The notes: a model not told the origin generated them from the letters alone. A DNA stretch of 7,095 nucleotides from Methanoregula sp. (GCA_003157895.1 PMKW01000142.1:1-7095), one strand, 5' to 3'. Positions 1-5,740 are shown, counted from the stretch's first letter. A program made the numbers and translations.

Positions 1-151
1 TTGAGAGAGAATTCTTGCCGGCTCTCATCGTATCAGAAATTTTTCTCCGATCTTCTTACCGTACCATTCCCTGATATTTCCCCAGGGACACCACCTCACT
101 CTGCGGTTTCGGTGGGTCATACCAGTGAGGGGGCTCATACCCTGATCTCTG

Positions 152-188
152 CTTAAAATGCCCGGTTTGCCAAAAGGGCCATTTTAAG
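152..188. repeat. Imperfect inverted repeat (hairpin 1)
   Basis: The arms CTTAAAATG (152-160) and CATTTTAAG (180-188) pair over nine bases. The pairing continues with CCC (161-163) to GGG (176-178) across one bulged C at 179, leaving a loop of about 12 bases. No T-run follows on either strand, so it is not an obvious terminator. Its left arm and loop (154-170) match the left arm of the next hairpin (198-214) at about 14 of 17 positions, which suggests the two hairpins are related by duplication. Confidence 0.6.
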
Positions 189-204
189 AAAACCCCGTAA
201 AACG

Positions 205-221
205 CCCGGATTCCATCCGGG
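205..221. repeat. Perfect GC-rich hairpin (hairpin 2)
   Basis: CCCGGAT (205-211) and ATCCGGG (215-221) form a perfect seven-base-pair stem around a three-base TCC loop. On the minus strand it is followed by two short T4 runs separated by ACGGGG, which is only weakly terminator-like. Confidence 0.6.
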
Positions 222-248
222 GCAATTACAGGGTCTATTCATCCAGAG

Positions 249-296
249 GACCCAGATATGCCATTTTCATGATCTGGGTCGATTTTCCTTTTTGAG
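249..296 (+). terminator. Candidate hairpin terminator, plus strand
   Basis: GACCCAGAT (249-257) pairs perfectly with ATCTGGGTC (272-280). Three more pairs (ATG 258-260 with CAT 268-270) can form past a single bulged G, closing a seven-base loop. A pyrimidine-rich stretch with T4 and T5 runs follows immediately (282-293). This is the layout of an intrinsic terminator for a plus-strand transcript coming from the left of the window. Archaeal termination depends mainly on the T-run, so the hairpin may instead be part of a structured RNA. Confidence 0.45.
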
Positions 297-314
297 AAAG
301 GGGCTGGACCAAAG

Positions 315-341
315 GGCGGGGGCCAGGGAAAAAGACCCGCC
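315..341. repeat. GC-rich inverted repeat (hairpin 4)
   Basis: GGCGGG (315-320) and CCCGCC (336-341) can form a six-base-pair stem with a 15-base purine-rich loop. It is the last of the successive inverted repeats in the intergenic region. Confidence 0.4.
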
Positions 342-498
342 AAAACGCAATAGGGTGCTATAGAACGCATTATATGCGCTTCATTTTGGGCTTATTTCAG
401 GGAATGGGGGACCCAATAGGGCCAGTTCTTCACCGGAAAAGGGGTTTTACGACGGTGTCGAGAGGCACAGGAAATTCCATGCAGTATGAGGGGGAGGC

Positions 499-660
499 CC
501 GGGATTTTCAGAAAAATCTTTGGCAAACAAAAATCTTTCCGGATTTTTTGAGACCGGGATTTTCTCGAAAAAATTTCAAAAAATTTCAAAGTTTTTTTAG
601 GAAATTCTCTCAAAAAAATTTCAGAAAGATTCCGGCAGAGCGAAATTCTAAAAAAATCCG
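499..660. repeat. A/T-tract cluster with short repeats
   Basis: Runs of A lie at 512-516, 529-533, 568-573, 578-583, 612-618 and 650-656, and runs of T at 544-549 and 592-598. The ten-base unit AAAAAATTTC occurs twice in tandem (568-577, 578-587). CCGGGATTTTC occurs at 499-509 and 554-564, each followed by an A-run. Small inverted repeats include GATTTT/AAAATC (503-518) and GAAATT/AATTTC (601-606, 617-622). T-runs exist on both strands, so the cluster could stop transcription from both sides; A-tracts spaced by ten or twenty bases could also bend the DNA. Which of these matters is not decidable from sequence alone. Confidence 0.6.
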
Positions 661-672
661 GCCCGGAAAAAC
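650..672 (-). terminator. U-tract terminator of the FAD/GT2/thioesterase operon
   Basis: Directly after the thioesterase stop codon the minus strand reads T5, a CCGGGCCGG core, then T7. Archaeal RNA polymerase stops at such T-runs, often with no strong hairpin. More T-runs on the same strand follow at 612-618, 578-583 and 568-573 and could act as back-ups. Confidence 0.6.
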
Positions 673-1080
673 TCACACCCTAAACGCGACACCGGTAAAT
701 TCCGCAACCGGCCGTTCACCCTCTTGCACCATGACGCGATACGTGTCGCAGGTACCATTATCCGCAACCCGCCGGGCAACCGCGACCAGTTTTCCTTTTG
801 CCGGCGCGATGTACTGGATACTCACTGAGACGGCGACCCGGTGTGTCCTGCAGCAGTTGGCCGCAATCCCGAAGGCCTGGTCAGCGAGCGAGAAAATGGC
901 CCCGCCATGGGCAACGCCGCCCGGGTTCATCTTACCGGCACAGTCCATGGTGACGCAGGAATATCCTTCCGATGCCTCGAGGATTTCCATCTGGAGGAGT
1001 CGTGCAAACTCACTGGCATTAAATATCCTGATCTGCTCCTCGATTACTTTCGGATCCGGTGCAACAGGATGACGGGTCAT
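673..1080 (-). CDS. PaaI-like hotdog-fold thioesterase
   Basis: The predicted protein has 135 residues, the usual size for a single hotdog domain of the PaaI/YdiI type, which hydrolyses acyl-CoA thioesters in the cytoplasm. The family motif is clear: N52-P-G-G-V-A-H58-G-G60, then A-x-F-S-L-A-D67, the helix that carries the HGG turn and the acidic residue used in PaaI-type enzymes. The C-terminal half has the expected strands (S-V-S-I-Q-Y around 85-92, then the end strand E-F-T-G-V-A-F). The frame stays open 65 codons upstream, but that part is antisense noise over the glycosyltransferase gene. I chose the ATG at 1080 because the conserved domain begins soon after it; no good Shine-Dalgarno is visible, and a TTG at 1096-1098 is an alternative. 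It is the last gene of the operon, 34 bases after the glycosyltransferase. The substrate is unknown. Confidence 0.85.
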   Translation of the reverse strand: MTRHPVAPDPKVIEEQIRIFNASEFARLLQMEILEASEGYSCVTMDCAGKMNPGGVAHGGAIFSLADQAFGIAANCCRTHRVAVSVSIQYIAPAKGKLVAVARRVADNGTCDTYRVMVQEGERPVAEFTGVAFRV

Positions 1081-1114
1081 AAGTTTGTTCGCACGCAACC
1101 GGGTGAATGTCCCG

Positions 1115-1813
1115 TCATTTGTATTTCTTCTGCGTATATGAGTATTTCCCACTCTCGCCGCCGTCGGCAACAATGTAAACCCATTCGTAGAGCGACCGGA
1201 ATGTACCGAACTTCTGGTAACGGCGCATGGAGAAACCGACCTTGAGCCGGTTGTCGAAATAGATGCTCCCCTCATCTTTCAGCCGCATCGCAATCTCGAG
1301 GTCGTCACCCGCATCAATGCAGCGGTACATACCGGCCTTGGTAAAAGCTTCCTTGCGGAATGCAGTATTACATCCGAGTGTATAATAGAAGATCCTGCTG
1401 TAATACCCTATTCTTGAAAAGGTGTTCGCAAGGAAGAGCGAGAACTGGTTGCCGATCCCTTCTTCGATCGGGTAGACCGGGCCGTAGATCTGCACAACAC
1501 CGGGCTTTTTGAAATCTTCCGCGATCCGCCCGATCCAGGAAGACGGGAGGATGCAATCGGCATCCGTGGTTGCAATGATCTCCCCTTTTGCCGCCATCAC
1601 ACCATCGTTCCTCGCCCCGCCGACTTTTTTACTGGTCTGGACAAAGACCTGGTCTGCATATTTTTTTGCAATCCCGCAGGTATCATCCTCTGACCCGCCA
1701 TCGACAACGATGATCTCGTACTTGCTCCGCGGGAGGGTCTGGTGGGAGAGAGAGACGAGACACTGGGCGATATTCTCTTCTTCATTGAAGGTCGGGATGA
1801 TAACCGATATCAT
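1115..1813 (-). CDS. Glycosyltransferase family 2
   Basis: This 232-residue protein has the GT-A fold of family 2 glycosyltransferases, which move a sugar from a nucleotide-sugar to a lipid carrier, glycan or protein. The N-terminus is classical: I-S-V-I-I-P-T-F-N-E-E-E-N (2-14), then I-V-V-D-G-G-S (35-41) with D38 expected to touch the nucleotide. The metal-binding D-A-D lies at 84-86. G-C-N-T-A-F-R-K (147-154) and G-D-D-L-E (169-173) form the acceptor side, with a D of the GDD as probable catalytic base. I see no clear membrane helix, so it is probably cytosolic or peripheral. The start at 1813 is chosen over the upstream ATG at 1870 because the first strand begins there and GGAG (1825-1828) lies 11 bases before it. 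It sits 64 bases after the FAD-enzyme gene and 34 bases before the thioesterase gene. Donor and acceptor cannot be told. Confidence 0.9.
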   Translation of the reverse strand: MISVIIPTFNEEENIAQCLVSLSHQTLPRSKYEIIVVDGGSEDDTCGIAKKYADQVFVQTSKKVGGARNDGVMAAKGEIIATTDADCILPSSWIGRIAEDFKKPGVVQIYGPVYPIEEGIGNQFSLFLANTFSRIGYYSRIFYYTLGCNTAFRKEAFTKAGMYRCIDAGDDLEIAMRLKDEGSIYFDNRLKVGFSMRRYQKFGTFRSLYEWVYIVADGGESGKYSYTQKKYK

Positions 1814-1877
1814 GGCGTTATGGTCTCCGTATACAAAAATTGGGCTGGATGAGTGATAAGGATACTGCACCAGAGGA

Positions 1878-3194
1878 TTATTCCCGCGGGTATGACTTCA
1901 CAAAGTCCATAACACTCCGGATGCAGCCGTCCATATTCAGGTACTCGAACTGGGCGAACCGGCCCATGAGCGGGATCTCCTGCGACCGGCAGAATTCTTT
2001 TATTGTAGCGATGTTCTTCTGGTATCCGAGATCATAGACCACGTAGGCAAAGGGCTGGCGTTCCACCGATGAAAAGACGACCTGGTCCGGTGAACAGATC
2101 TCCATCGATTCCAGCATCTGCAGGACTTCACCGATGAGTTCACGGTCAGGGGTGTTGCTCATCTCATCACCCGGCTGGTACGTGATCTCTGCAAGGATAG
2201 CACCGCAGCCTTCAGGAGCGGTGTGCCGGCTGAAATTAGAGGGGAAGGAGAGCCGGTTTGTTTTTCCCAGTGCTTTATCGGGGATATACATCCATGAGAT
2301 CGCGGGAAGCGGTCCCCGGATACCGATATTAACGCAGATCAGGGAATTGTAAACAAGTGCATGGCTGGCCTTTGTAACCTTCCCTGGTACCTTATCAAGG
2401 CAGGGGAGCAGGTGCTGGACCGGTATCGTGCAGACAACGCGGTCGGCAGTGATGGTCTCCCTGCCGTTACTGATACGCCACTTCTGAGAATCTTTCCGGA
2501 GTGACGTTACCCGGAACCCGGTCCTGATGAAGGGAAGTACCGGCTCTGCGATAGCCGTCACCAGCTGCATAATGCCGCCATCAAGCGGGTAGGAGAAGAC
2601 AGCCTGGTGCGTGTAACCTTCGGTCTCGATCCCGATGCCAGATTTTATGATATCCTCTACCGGGGGACGGGGGATGCGGCCGTCAACCCAGTGAAGGGAC
2701 ATCTTCTCCGCAGGATATTTCCAGATCTTCTCGTTATACGGCAGCATGTAACATTCGGCAATGCCCGGGCCGAACGTATAATAGATCCAGTCCCGGAAAT
2801 TTTCCGGCGGGTGGACTTCACCTTTTTCAACAGCAATCAGGGTTTTAATAAAACCATTGATGCAGAAAAAGCGATCCTCCGCCGGTAATTCATACAGGCC
2901 GTTCTCGAACGGGTACTTCACATATCTCCCTTTATAGAAGATCTTCGTATTGCGGTTATTGCGCTGCTCGTTCTTTTCGATCATCCTGCGCATAAAAGAG
3001 AGGACTTCCTCATCCTTGGAAAAAATGATATGGGAACCCCCGGTATCAAAGGTGAATCCCCTGTCCGTCCGGGAGCGGCAGAGCCCGCCGATCTGCGGCT
3101 CCGCCTCAAGGATAATGACCTTTTCCCCCCGGTCATAGAGGAGGCGGGCAAGAGTCAGGCCGGAGAGGCCTCCGCCGAGTATTGCAGTCGTCAC
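1878..3194 (-). CDS. FAD-dependent oxidoreductase, amine oxidase/UDP-galactopyranose mutase-like
   Basis: This 438-residue protein begins directly with a Rossmann FAD-binding unit: A-I-L-G-G-G-L-S-G-L (4-13), an acidic residue ending strand 2 (V-I-I-L-E30), then I-G-G-L-C-R-S (35-41) and G-F-T-F-D-T-G-G-S-H (46-55), as in the amine oxidase, protoporphyrinogen oxidase and UDP-galactopyranose mutase superfamily. Y-K-G-R-Y-V-K-Y-P-F, Y-N-E-K-I-W-K-Y-P in the middle and the C-terminal G-R-F-A-Q-F-E-Y-L-N-M-D motif, which closes the flavin site, fit mutase-like or desaturase-like members. The exact reaction is not decidable. Because it is followed by a GT2 gene, a role in making or altering a sugar or isoprenoid carrier for cell-surface glycans is more likely than haem synthesis; that is an inference. 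The start is GTG at 3194. There is no Shine-Dalgarno, but a TATA box lies at the spacing expected for a leaderless mRNA. Confidence 0.88.
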   Translation of the reverse strand: MTTAILGGGLSGLTLARLLYDRGEKVIILEAEPQIGGLCRSRTDRGFTFDTGGSHIIFSKDEEVLSFMRRMIEKNEQRNNRNTKIFYKGRYVKYPFENGLYELPAEDRFFCINGFIKTLIAVEKGEVHPPENFRDWIYYTFGPGIAECYMLPYNEKIWKYPAEKMSLHWVDGRIPRPPVEDIIKSGIGIETEGYTHQAVFSYPLDGGIMQLVTAIAEPVLPFIRTGFRVTSLRKDSQKWRISNGRETITADRVVCTIPVQHLLPCLDKVPGKVTKASHALVYNSLICVNIGIRGPLPAISWMYIPDKALGKTNRLSFPSNFSRHTAPEGCGAILAEITYQPGDEMSNTPDRELIGEVLQMLESMEICSPDQVVFSSVERQPFAYVVYDLGYQKNIATIKEFCRSQEIPLMGRFAQFEYLNMDGCIRSVMDFVKSYPRE

Positions 3195-3215
3195 TGTTTA
3201 CAGGTTGAGCGGCCT

Positions 3216-3224
3216 AATTTATAT
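3216..3224 (-). promoter_or_regulatory. TATA box for the FAD/GT2/thioesterase operon (leaderless)
   Basis: The minus strand reads ATATAAATT here, a good archaeal TATA box. Its centre is about 26 bases before the GTG start codon, the usual distance from box to transcription start. The mRNA is therefore expected to begin at or within a few bases of the start codon, in agreement with the missing ribosome-binding site. Confidence 0.65.
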
Positions 3225-3239
3225 GCATAGGGGTAAACC

Positions 3240-3253
3240 GGGTAAGGTTACCC
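3240..3253. repeat. Short inverted repeat over the stop codon
   Basis: GGGTAA (3240-3245) and TTACCC (3248-3253) are inverted repeats around the TAA stop of the zinc-ribbon gene. A second GGGTAA at 3231-3236 could pair with the same right arm using a longer loop. No T-run follows on the minus strand, so its role as a terminator is doubtful. Confidence 0.35.
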
Positions 3254-3961
3254 TGAATAGGTCGGAATTGCTGTCGCGAGGGTAGGTGCACACACGCTCT
3301 TGTTGCATGCGAGACCGACCGGACAGGAATTGCCGCAGGCACCGCAGTTCTGCGCATCGTACATCAGGTCATGACATCCGTCAGTACAGCTTGTTTCATC
3401 ATCCGTACATCCCACCATGCAGATACCCTGCACGCAGGTCTGCGAAGAACTGCAGGGTACTCCGCAGGCACCGCAGTTGCTTTGGTCTGTCATAATATCC
3501 GTACAACTGTTGTCACAGGCACGGCGGTCGGACGGACAGACAACAGCTTTTGTGGGAGCCGGGGAGGTAATGGGTGTTCCCGTTATGGTAGCAATACCTG
3601 TGGTTATTACCATGGTCGGGGTCGTTTCCGGCAGGGGGGTGGCTATCGTCACGTATGAAGTGGCGACGGGTGTTATCCGGGGCGTGACTGCCGGTGATAA
3701 AAAGGGAAAAGTCCTGACAATACCGGATGCCTGCAGGAAATAGAGCGCTGCAAGGATCACGATAATGGCGACAACAGCGATTGTAATGATCCTGAATGAT
3801 TTTTTAGAGCCGGGGGGTGCAACAGGCAACACCAGACCTGGTGACGGGGTTGCACTCCTCACGGACTGGACGACACGCGGGTCCAGCGGGTTACCGCAGT
3901 TCGTGCAGAATTTCACTGCATCATCATTCGTGTTACCGCACCGGGGGCATAGCTGCACCAT
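3248..3961 (-). CDS. Zinc-ribbon membrane protein with two eight-cysteine repeats
   Basis: The protein has 237 residues in four parts. A zinc ribbon occupies the N-terminus (C5-P-R-C8 and C19-T-N-C22). A membrane helix follows at about 57-76 with K53, K54 and R57 on its inner side, which predicts the zinc ribbon inside and the rest outside the cell. A linker rich in Thr, Pro and Val runs from about 84 to 138 and may be glycosylated. The outer part has two modules, C142-C181 and C185-C224, each with eight cysteines at identical spacings (7, 4, 10, 3, 4, 6, 5) and the core N-C-G-A-C-G, like the Stig1-type repeats of plants and myxobacterial surface proteins. Eight disulfides are possible. The function is unknown; a surface-exposed binding or structural role is plausible. 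The start has AGGAAG (3965-3970) four bases upstream. It is transcribed alone, 53 bases ahead of the FAD-enzyme gene, which has its own promoter. Confidence 0.85.
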   Translation of the reverse strand: MVQLCPRCGNTNDDAVKFCTNCGNPLDPRVVQSVRSATPSPGLVLPVAPPGSKKSFRIITIAVVAIIVILAALYFLQASGIVRTFPFLSPAVTPRITPVATSYVTIATPLPETTPTMVITTGIATITGTPITSPAPTKAVVCPSDRRACDNSCTDIMTDQSNCGACGVPCSSSQTCVQGICMVGCTDDETSCTDGCHDLMYDAQNCGACGNSCPVGLACNKSVCAPTLATAIPTYSG

Positions 3962-3991
3962 ATTCTTCCTGATTCTGGTTGTCTCTTCCGG

Positions 3992-4000
3992 ATTTATTAA
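3992..4000 (-). promoter_or_regulatory. TATA box for the zinc-ribbon membrane protein gene
   Basis: The minus strand reads TTAATAAAT, centred about 35 bases before the ATG. Transcription should begin near 3970, giving a leader of about nine bases that consists mostly of the AGGAAG ribosome-binding site. The box lies inside a near-palindrome, GGATT-N4-AATCC (3990-4003), which could be an operator. Confidence 0.5.
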
Positions 4001-4096
4001 TCCTCTGGTTGTGTTCCTCTGACGTTGGAGCCGGTCCCTGAATTGATTATCAGAATCCCAGGCAGTATCAGCATAAACCTGCCCGCACGGATGTCA

Positions 4097-4111
4097 GGAA
4101 AGAAAAAAGAT
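4097..4111 (-). terminator. U-tract terminator after the symporter gene
   Basis: Immediately after the symporter stop codon the minus strand reads TCTTTTTTCTTTCC, a typical archaeal T-rich stop signal with no hairpin before it. It separates the symporter unit from the zinc-ribbon gene downstream. Confidence 0.6.
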
Positions 4112-5635
4112 TTATTTCGAGATATACCAGCCGGTCTGGGTCTCGTCAAGGATCTTGTCCGCAGTCTTCCTGGTGAGCAGGCTGACGATAATCATTGCAA
4201 GGACTGATATGATGAAAGCATAAGCAGAGAAGTGCAGCGGGATGGCGGCAAAGTCAATACCCATTGCCTGGATCTTGAAGTAATTGAGGAACCCGAAGAT
4301 GAGAGCTGCGAGAAGACCGAGGGTCATGCTGGCAAGCGCTCCTTCACGGGTGGCACCGCGCCAGTACAGGCCGGCAAGGAGAGGAACAGCGAATGTGCCG
4401 AGCATGGTACCGATCCCCATCCAGATGAGGATGGCGAGCATCTCTGGCGGGTTGATCGCAAGGATCATAGTGCCGATGGCTGAGAGAACGACCACAACTT
4501 TCGAGAGCAGAAGGACGCTCTTGTCATCCGCATCCGGCTTTAAAACCTTTTTGTAGATATCCCACGAGAACATCGCGCCGATAGTCAGCATCAGCCGGTC
4601 GGTCGTGGACATGACAGCTGCAAGGACAATAACGGCAAAGATTGCCCAGAGAGCCACGGTTGGCAGCGAGTTCTGAATGGCATCAAGGATGACGTAGTCT
4701 GTCGGGTTCGCGACACCGGTCCTGGCGGCAAACGCACCTCCCTTGACCATGGCAAGCCCGGCAAACCCTGCAAATTTCAGGAGGAAAATAACAATACCGT
4801 ATATGACAAAGGCGATCAGCGGCGACCACTTGAAGTACTTCACATCCTTGACCGAGAGCACGTTGTTGATCACGTGCGGTGCGCAGGCAAGCCCGAGGCC
4901 GAGAAGGATGGCGAACGAGACCACATACTGAGGTGCGAAGGCCCCGGTCGGGTTCCACGGCATGACGAGGTTCGGGTTGACCGTTGCGATGAACTCGTTG
5001 ACGGCAGTGAATCCCCCTGCCTTCCAGATGATGATGGGTGCCATGACCAGAACACCAATAATGAGCGTGACCGACTGGACGAGCGAGGCCCATGCCACGG
5101 CATACAGACCGCCAATGGCGGTGTAGGCCATGGTGACGAGCGTTGCGATCACGAGCGCCAGCCAGAGCGGGATCCCGAAGAGCCAGATGAGCACCATCGA
5201 GATCGCAGTGTACTGTCCGACAAGGTAGATGAGTGAGACGATGATCCCGGCCACGGCAGAGAGGGTGCGGAGTGCAGTCGGGCTCTCGTACCGATGGGCA
5301 AGGTAGTCCTGCACGGTGACGTATCCTGCGGTTTTTGCCACGTTATGGAGCTTGACGCCGAAAAAGATGATGCAGATACCGATCGAGAGCGGGACAAAGA
5401 TCTGCTCCCAGATCGTGGGCCAGCCGGCCTTGTAGCCGAGGCCAGCGACGCCGAGGAGTGACATCCCCGAGCAGACCGTGCCGATCATCAGGAGGACGAA
5501 GACCCAGAACCCCAGCTGCCGTCCGGCAACGAGATAGTCTTCTGTATTCTTGATCTTCTTTGAGGCCCAGATACCGATACCGAGCATAGCAAGGAAGTAC
5601 AGGCCGACAACGACAATGGTGATGTAATCTGCCAT
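4112..5635 (-). CDS. Sodium/solute symporter (SSS family)
   Basis: This 507-residue inner-membrane protein belongs to the solute:sodium symporter family (PutP, PanF, ActP relatives), which uses the sodium gradient to import small organic solutes. It is almost wholly hydrophobic with about 13 helices, the normal number and length. Family marks are the N-terminal K-N-T-E-D-Y-L-V-A-G-R (29-39), the first signature Y-T-A-I-G-G-L-Y-A-V-A-W (171-182), and A-A-V-M-S343-T344-T-D-R ahead of D-I-Y-K-K, which matches the Na2 sodium site of PutP helix 8. The usual T-D after W182 is A-S here. The substrate cannot be named; acetate, amino acids, pantothenate and other carboxylates are all possible. Its ATG directly follows the TAA of the 34-residue membrane protein, so translation is probably coupled; AAGGGG (5645-5650) lies about ten bases before the start. 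Confidence 0.92.
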   Translation of the reverse strand: MADYITIVVVGLYFLAMLGIGIWASKKIKNTEDYLVAGRQLGFWVFVLLMIGTVCSGMSLLGVAGLGYKAGWPTIWEQIFVPLSIGICIIFFGVKLHNVAKTAGYVTVQDYLAHRYESPTALRTLSAVAGIIVSLIYLVGQYTAISMVLIWLFGIPLWLALVIATLVTMAYTAIGGLYAVAWASLVQSVTLIIGVLVMAPIIIWKAGGFTAVNEFIATVNPNLVMPWNPTGAFAPQYVVSFAILLGLGLACAPHVINNVLSVKDVKYFKWSPLIAFVIYGIVIFLLKFAGFAGLAMVKGGAFAARTGVANPTDYVILDAIQNSLPTVALWAIFAVIVLAAVMSTTDRLMLTIGAMFSWDIYKKVLKPDADDKSVLLLSKVVVVLSAIGTMILAINPPEMLAILIWMGIGTMLGTFAVPLLAGLYWRGATREGALASMTLGLLAALIFGFLNYFKIQAMGIDFAAIPLHFSAYAFIISVLAMIIVSLLTRKTADKILDETQTGWYISK

Positions 5636-5740
5636 TTAATCATGCCCCTTAAAGGTGAGTCCCCAGTAGAGCAGTGCAGCTGTGATGACAAGGACAACGC
5701 TTCCCACAGCAATGATGGTGATATCAGGCAATCCAAACAT
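5636..5740 (-). CDS. Symporter small accessory protein (34 aa)
   Basis: A 34-residue frame begins at ATG 5740 and ends with TAA at 5636-5638, immediately touching the ATG of the symporter gene. The peptide starts M-F-G-L-P-D, has one hydrophobic helix (about residues 8-28, I-I-A-V-G-S-V-V-L-V-I-T) and ends Y-W-G-L-T-F-K-G-H-D. This layout (M-x-G-L-x-D, one helix, aromatic-G, then a lysine-glycine-acid tail) is that of small proteins encoded just before many sodium/solute symporters in bacteria and archaea, annotated as symporter small accessory protein. It likely sits beside the symporter in the membrane and helps its folding, stability or activity; that role is inferred. Only a partial Shine-Dalgarno (GAGAT) is visible. 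It is the first gene of the symporter operon. Confidence 0.8.
   Translation of the reverse strand: MFGLPDITIIAVGSVVLVITAALLYWGLTFKGHD

Larger units (their letters stand above)
1..672. other. Gene-poor intergenic region with hairpins and A/T-tracts
   Basis: I find no convincing gene here. Frames at the left edge are open for short distances (plus frame 1 to a TAA at 154-156, plus frame 3 to a TGA at 72-74), so the end of a plus-strand gene starting outside the window cannot be excluded, but neither peptide resembles anything I know. The left half (about 114-341) holds a run of GC-rich hairpins. The middle (about 344-500) has short repeated words such as CAATAGGG at 348-355 and 414-421. The right half (499-672) is dominated by runs of five to seven A or T. 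The long frames crossing this area on both strands are low-complexity products of the A/T tracts or run antisense through the thioesterase gene. Confidence 0.7.

Noticed and set aside
1..156. Open plus-strand frame at the left edge ending in TAA at 154-156 (and a shorter one ending at 72-74)
   Set aside because: About 50 codons open from the edge can occur by chance; the peptides are not recognisable. They could be a gene tail, which only flanking sequence would show.
499..660. CRISPR array or tandem repeat array
   Set aside because: The repeated units are only about ten bases, irregularly spaced and partly inverted; no repeat-spacer pattern.
392..676. Minus-strand frame of 94 codons after the thioesterase
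   Set aside because: The sequence is a low-complexity translation of T-runs in the terminator region; no ribosome-binding site and no recognisable domain.
374..1072. Long plus-strand frame of 232 codons
   Set aside because: Its second half runs antisense through the well-supported thioesterase gene, and its first half is a Lys/Phe/Arg-rich product of the A/T tracts. No family features.
1081..1275. N-terminal extension of the thioesterase to an upstream ATG
   Set aside because: It would overlap the glycosyltransferase gene over about 160 bases and has Ser/Arg-rich, non-domain sequence; the hotdog domain begins after the ATG at 1080.
1814..1870. Longer start for the glycosyltransferase (ATG at 1870)
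   Set aside because: The extra 19 residues have no family match, while the ATG at 1813 begins the first strand and has GGAG upstream.
3371..3743. Plus-strand frames opposite the cysteine-repeat protein
   Set aside because: They are antisense shadows; the minus-strand frame has exact cysteine spacing, a membrane helix and a promoter.
4683..5236. Long frames on both strands inside the symporter gene
   Set aside because: They are other-frame shadows of a GC-rich membrane protein gene, full of Arg/Ser/His and without domains.
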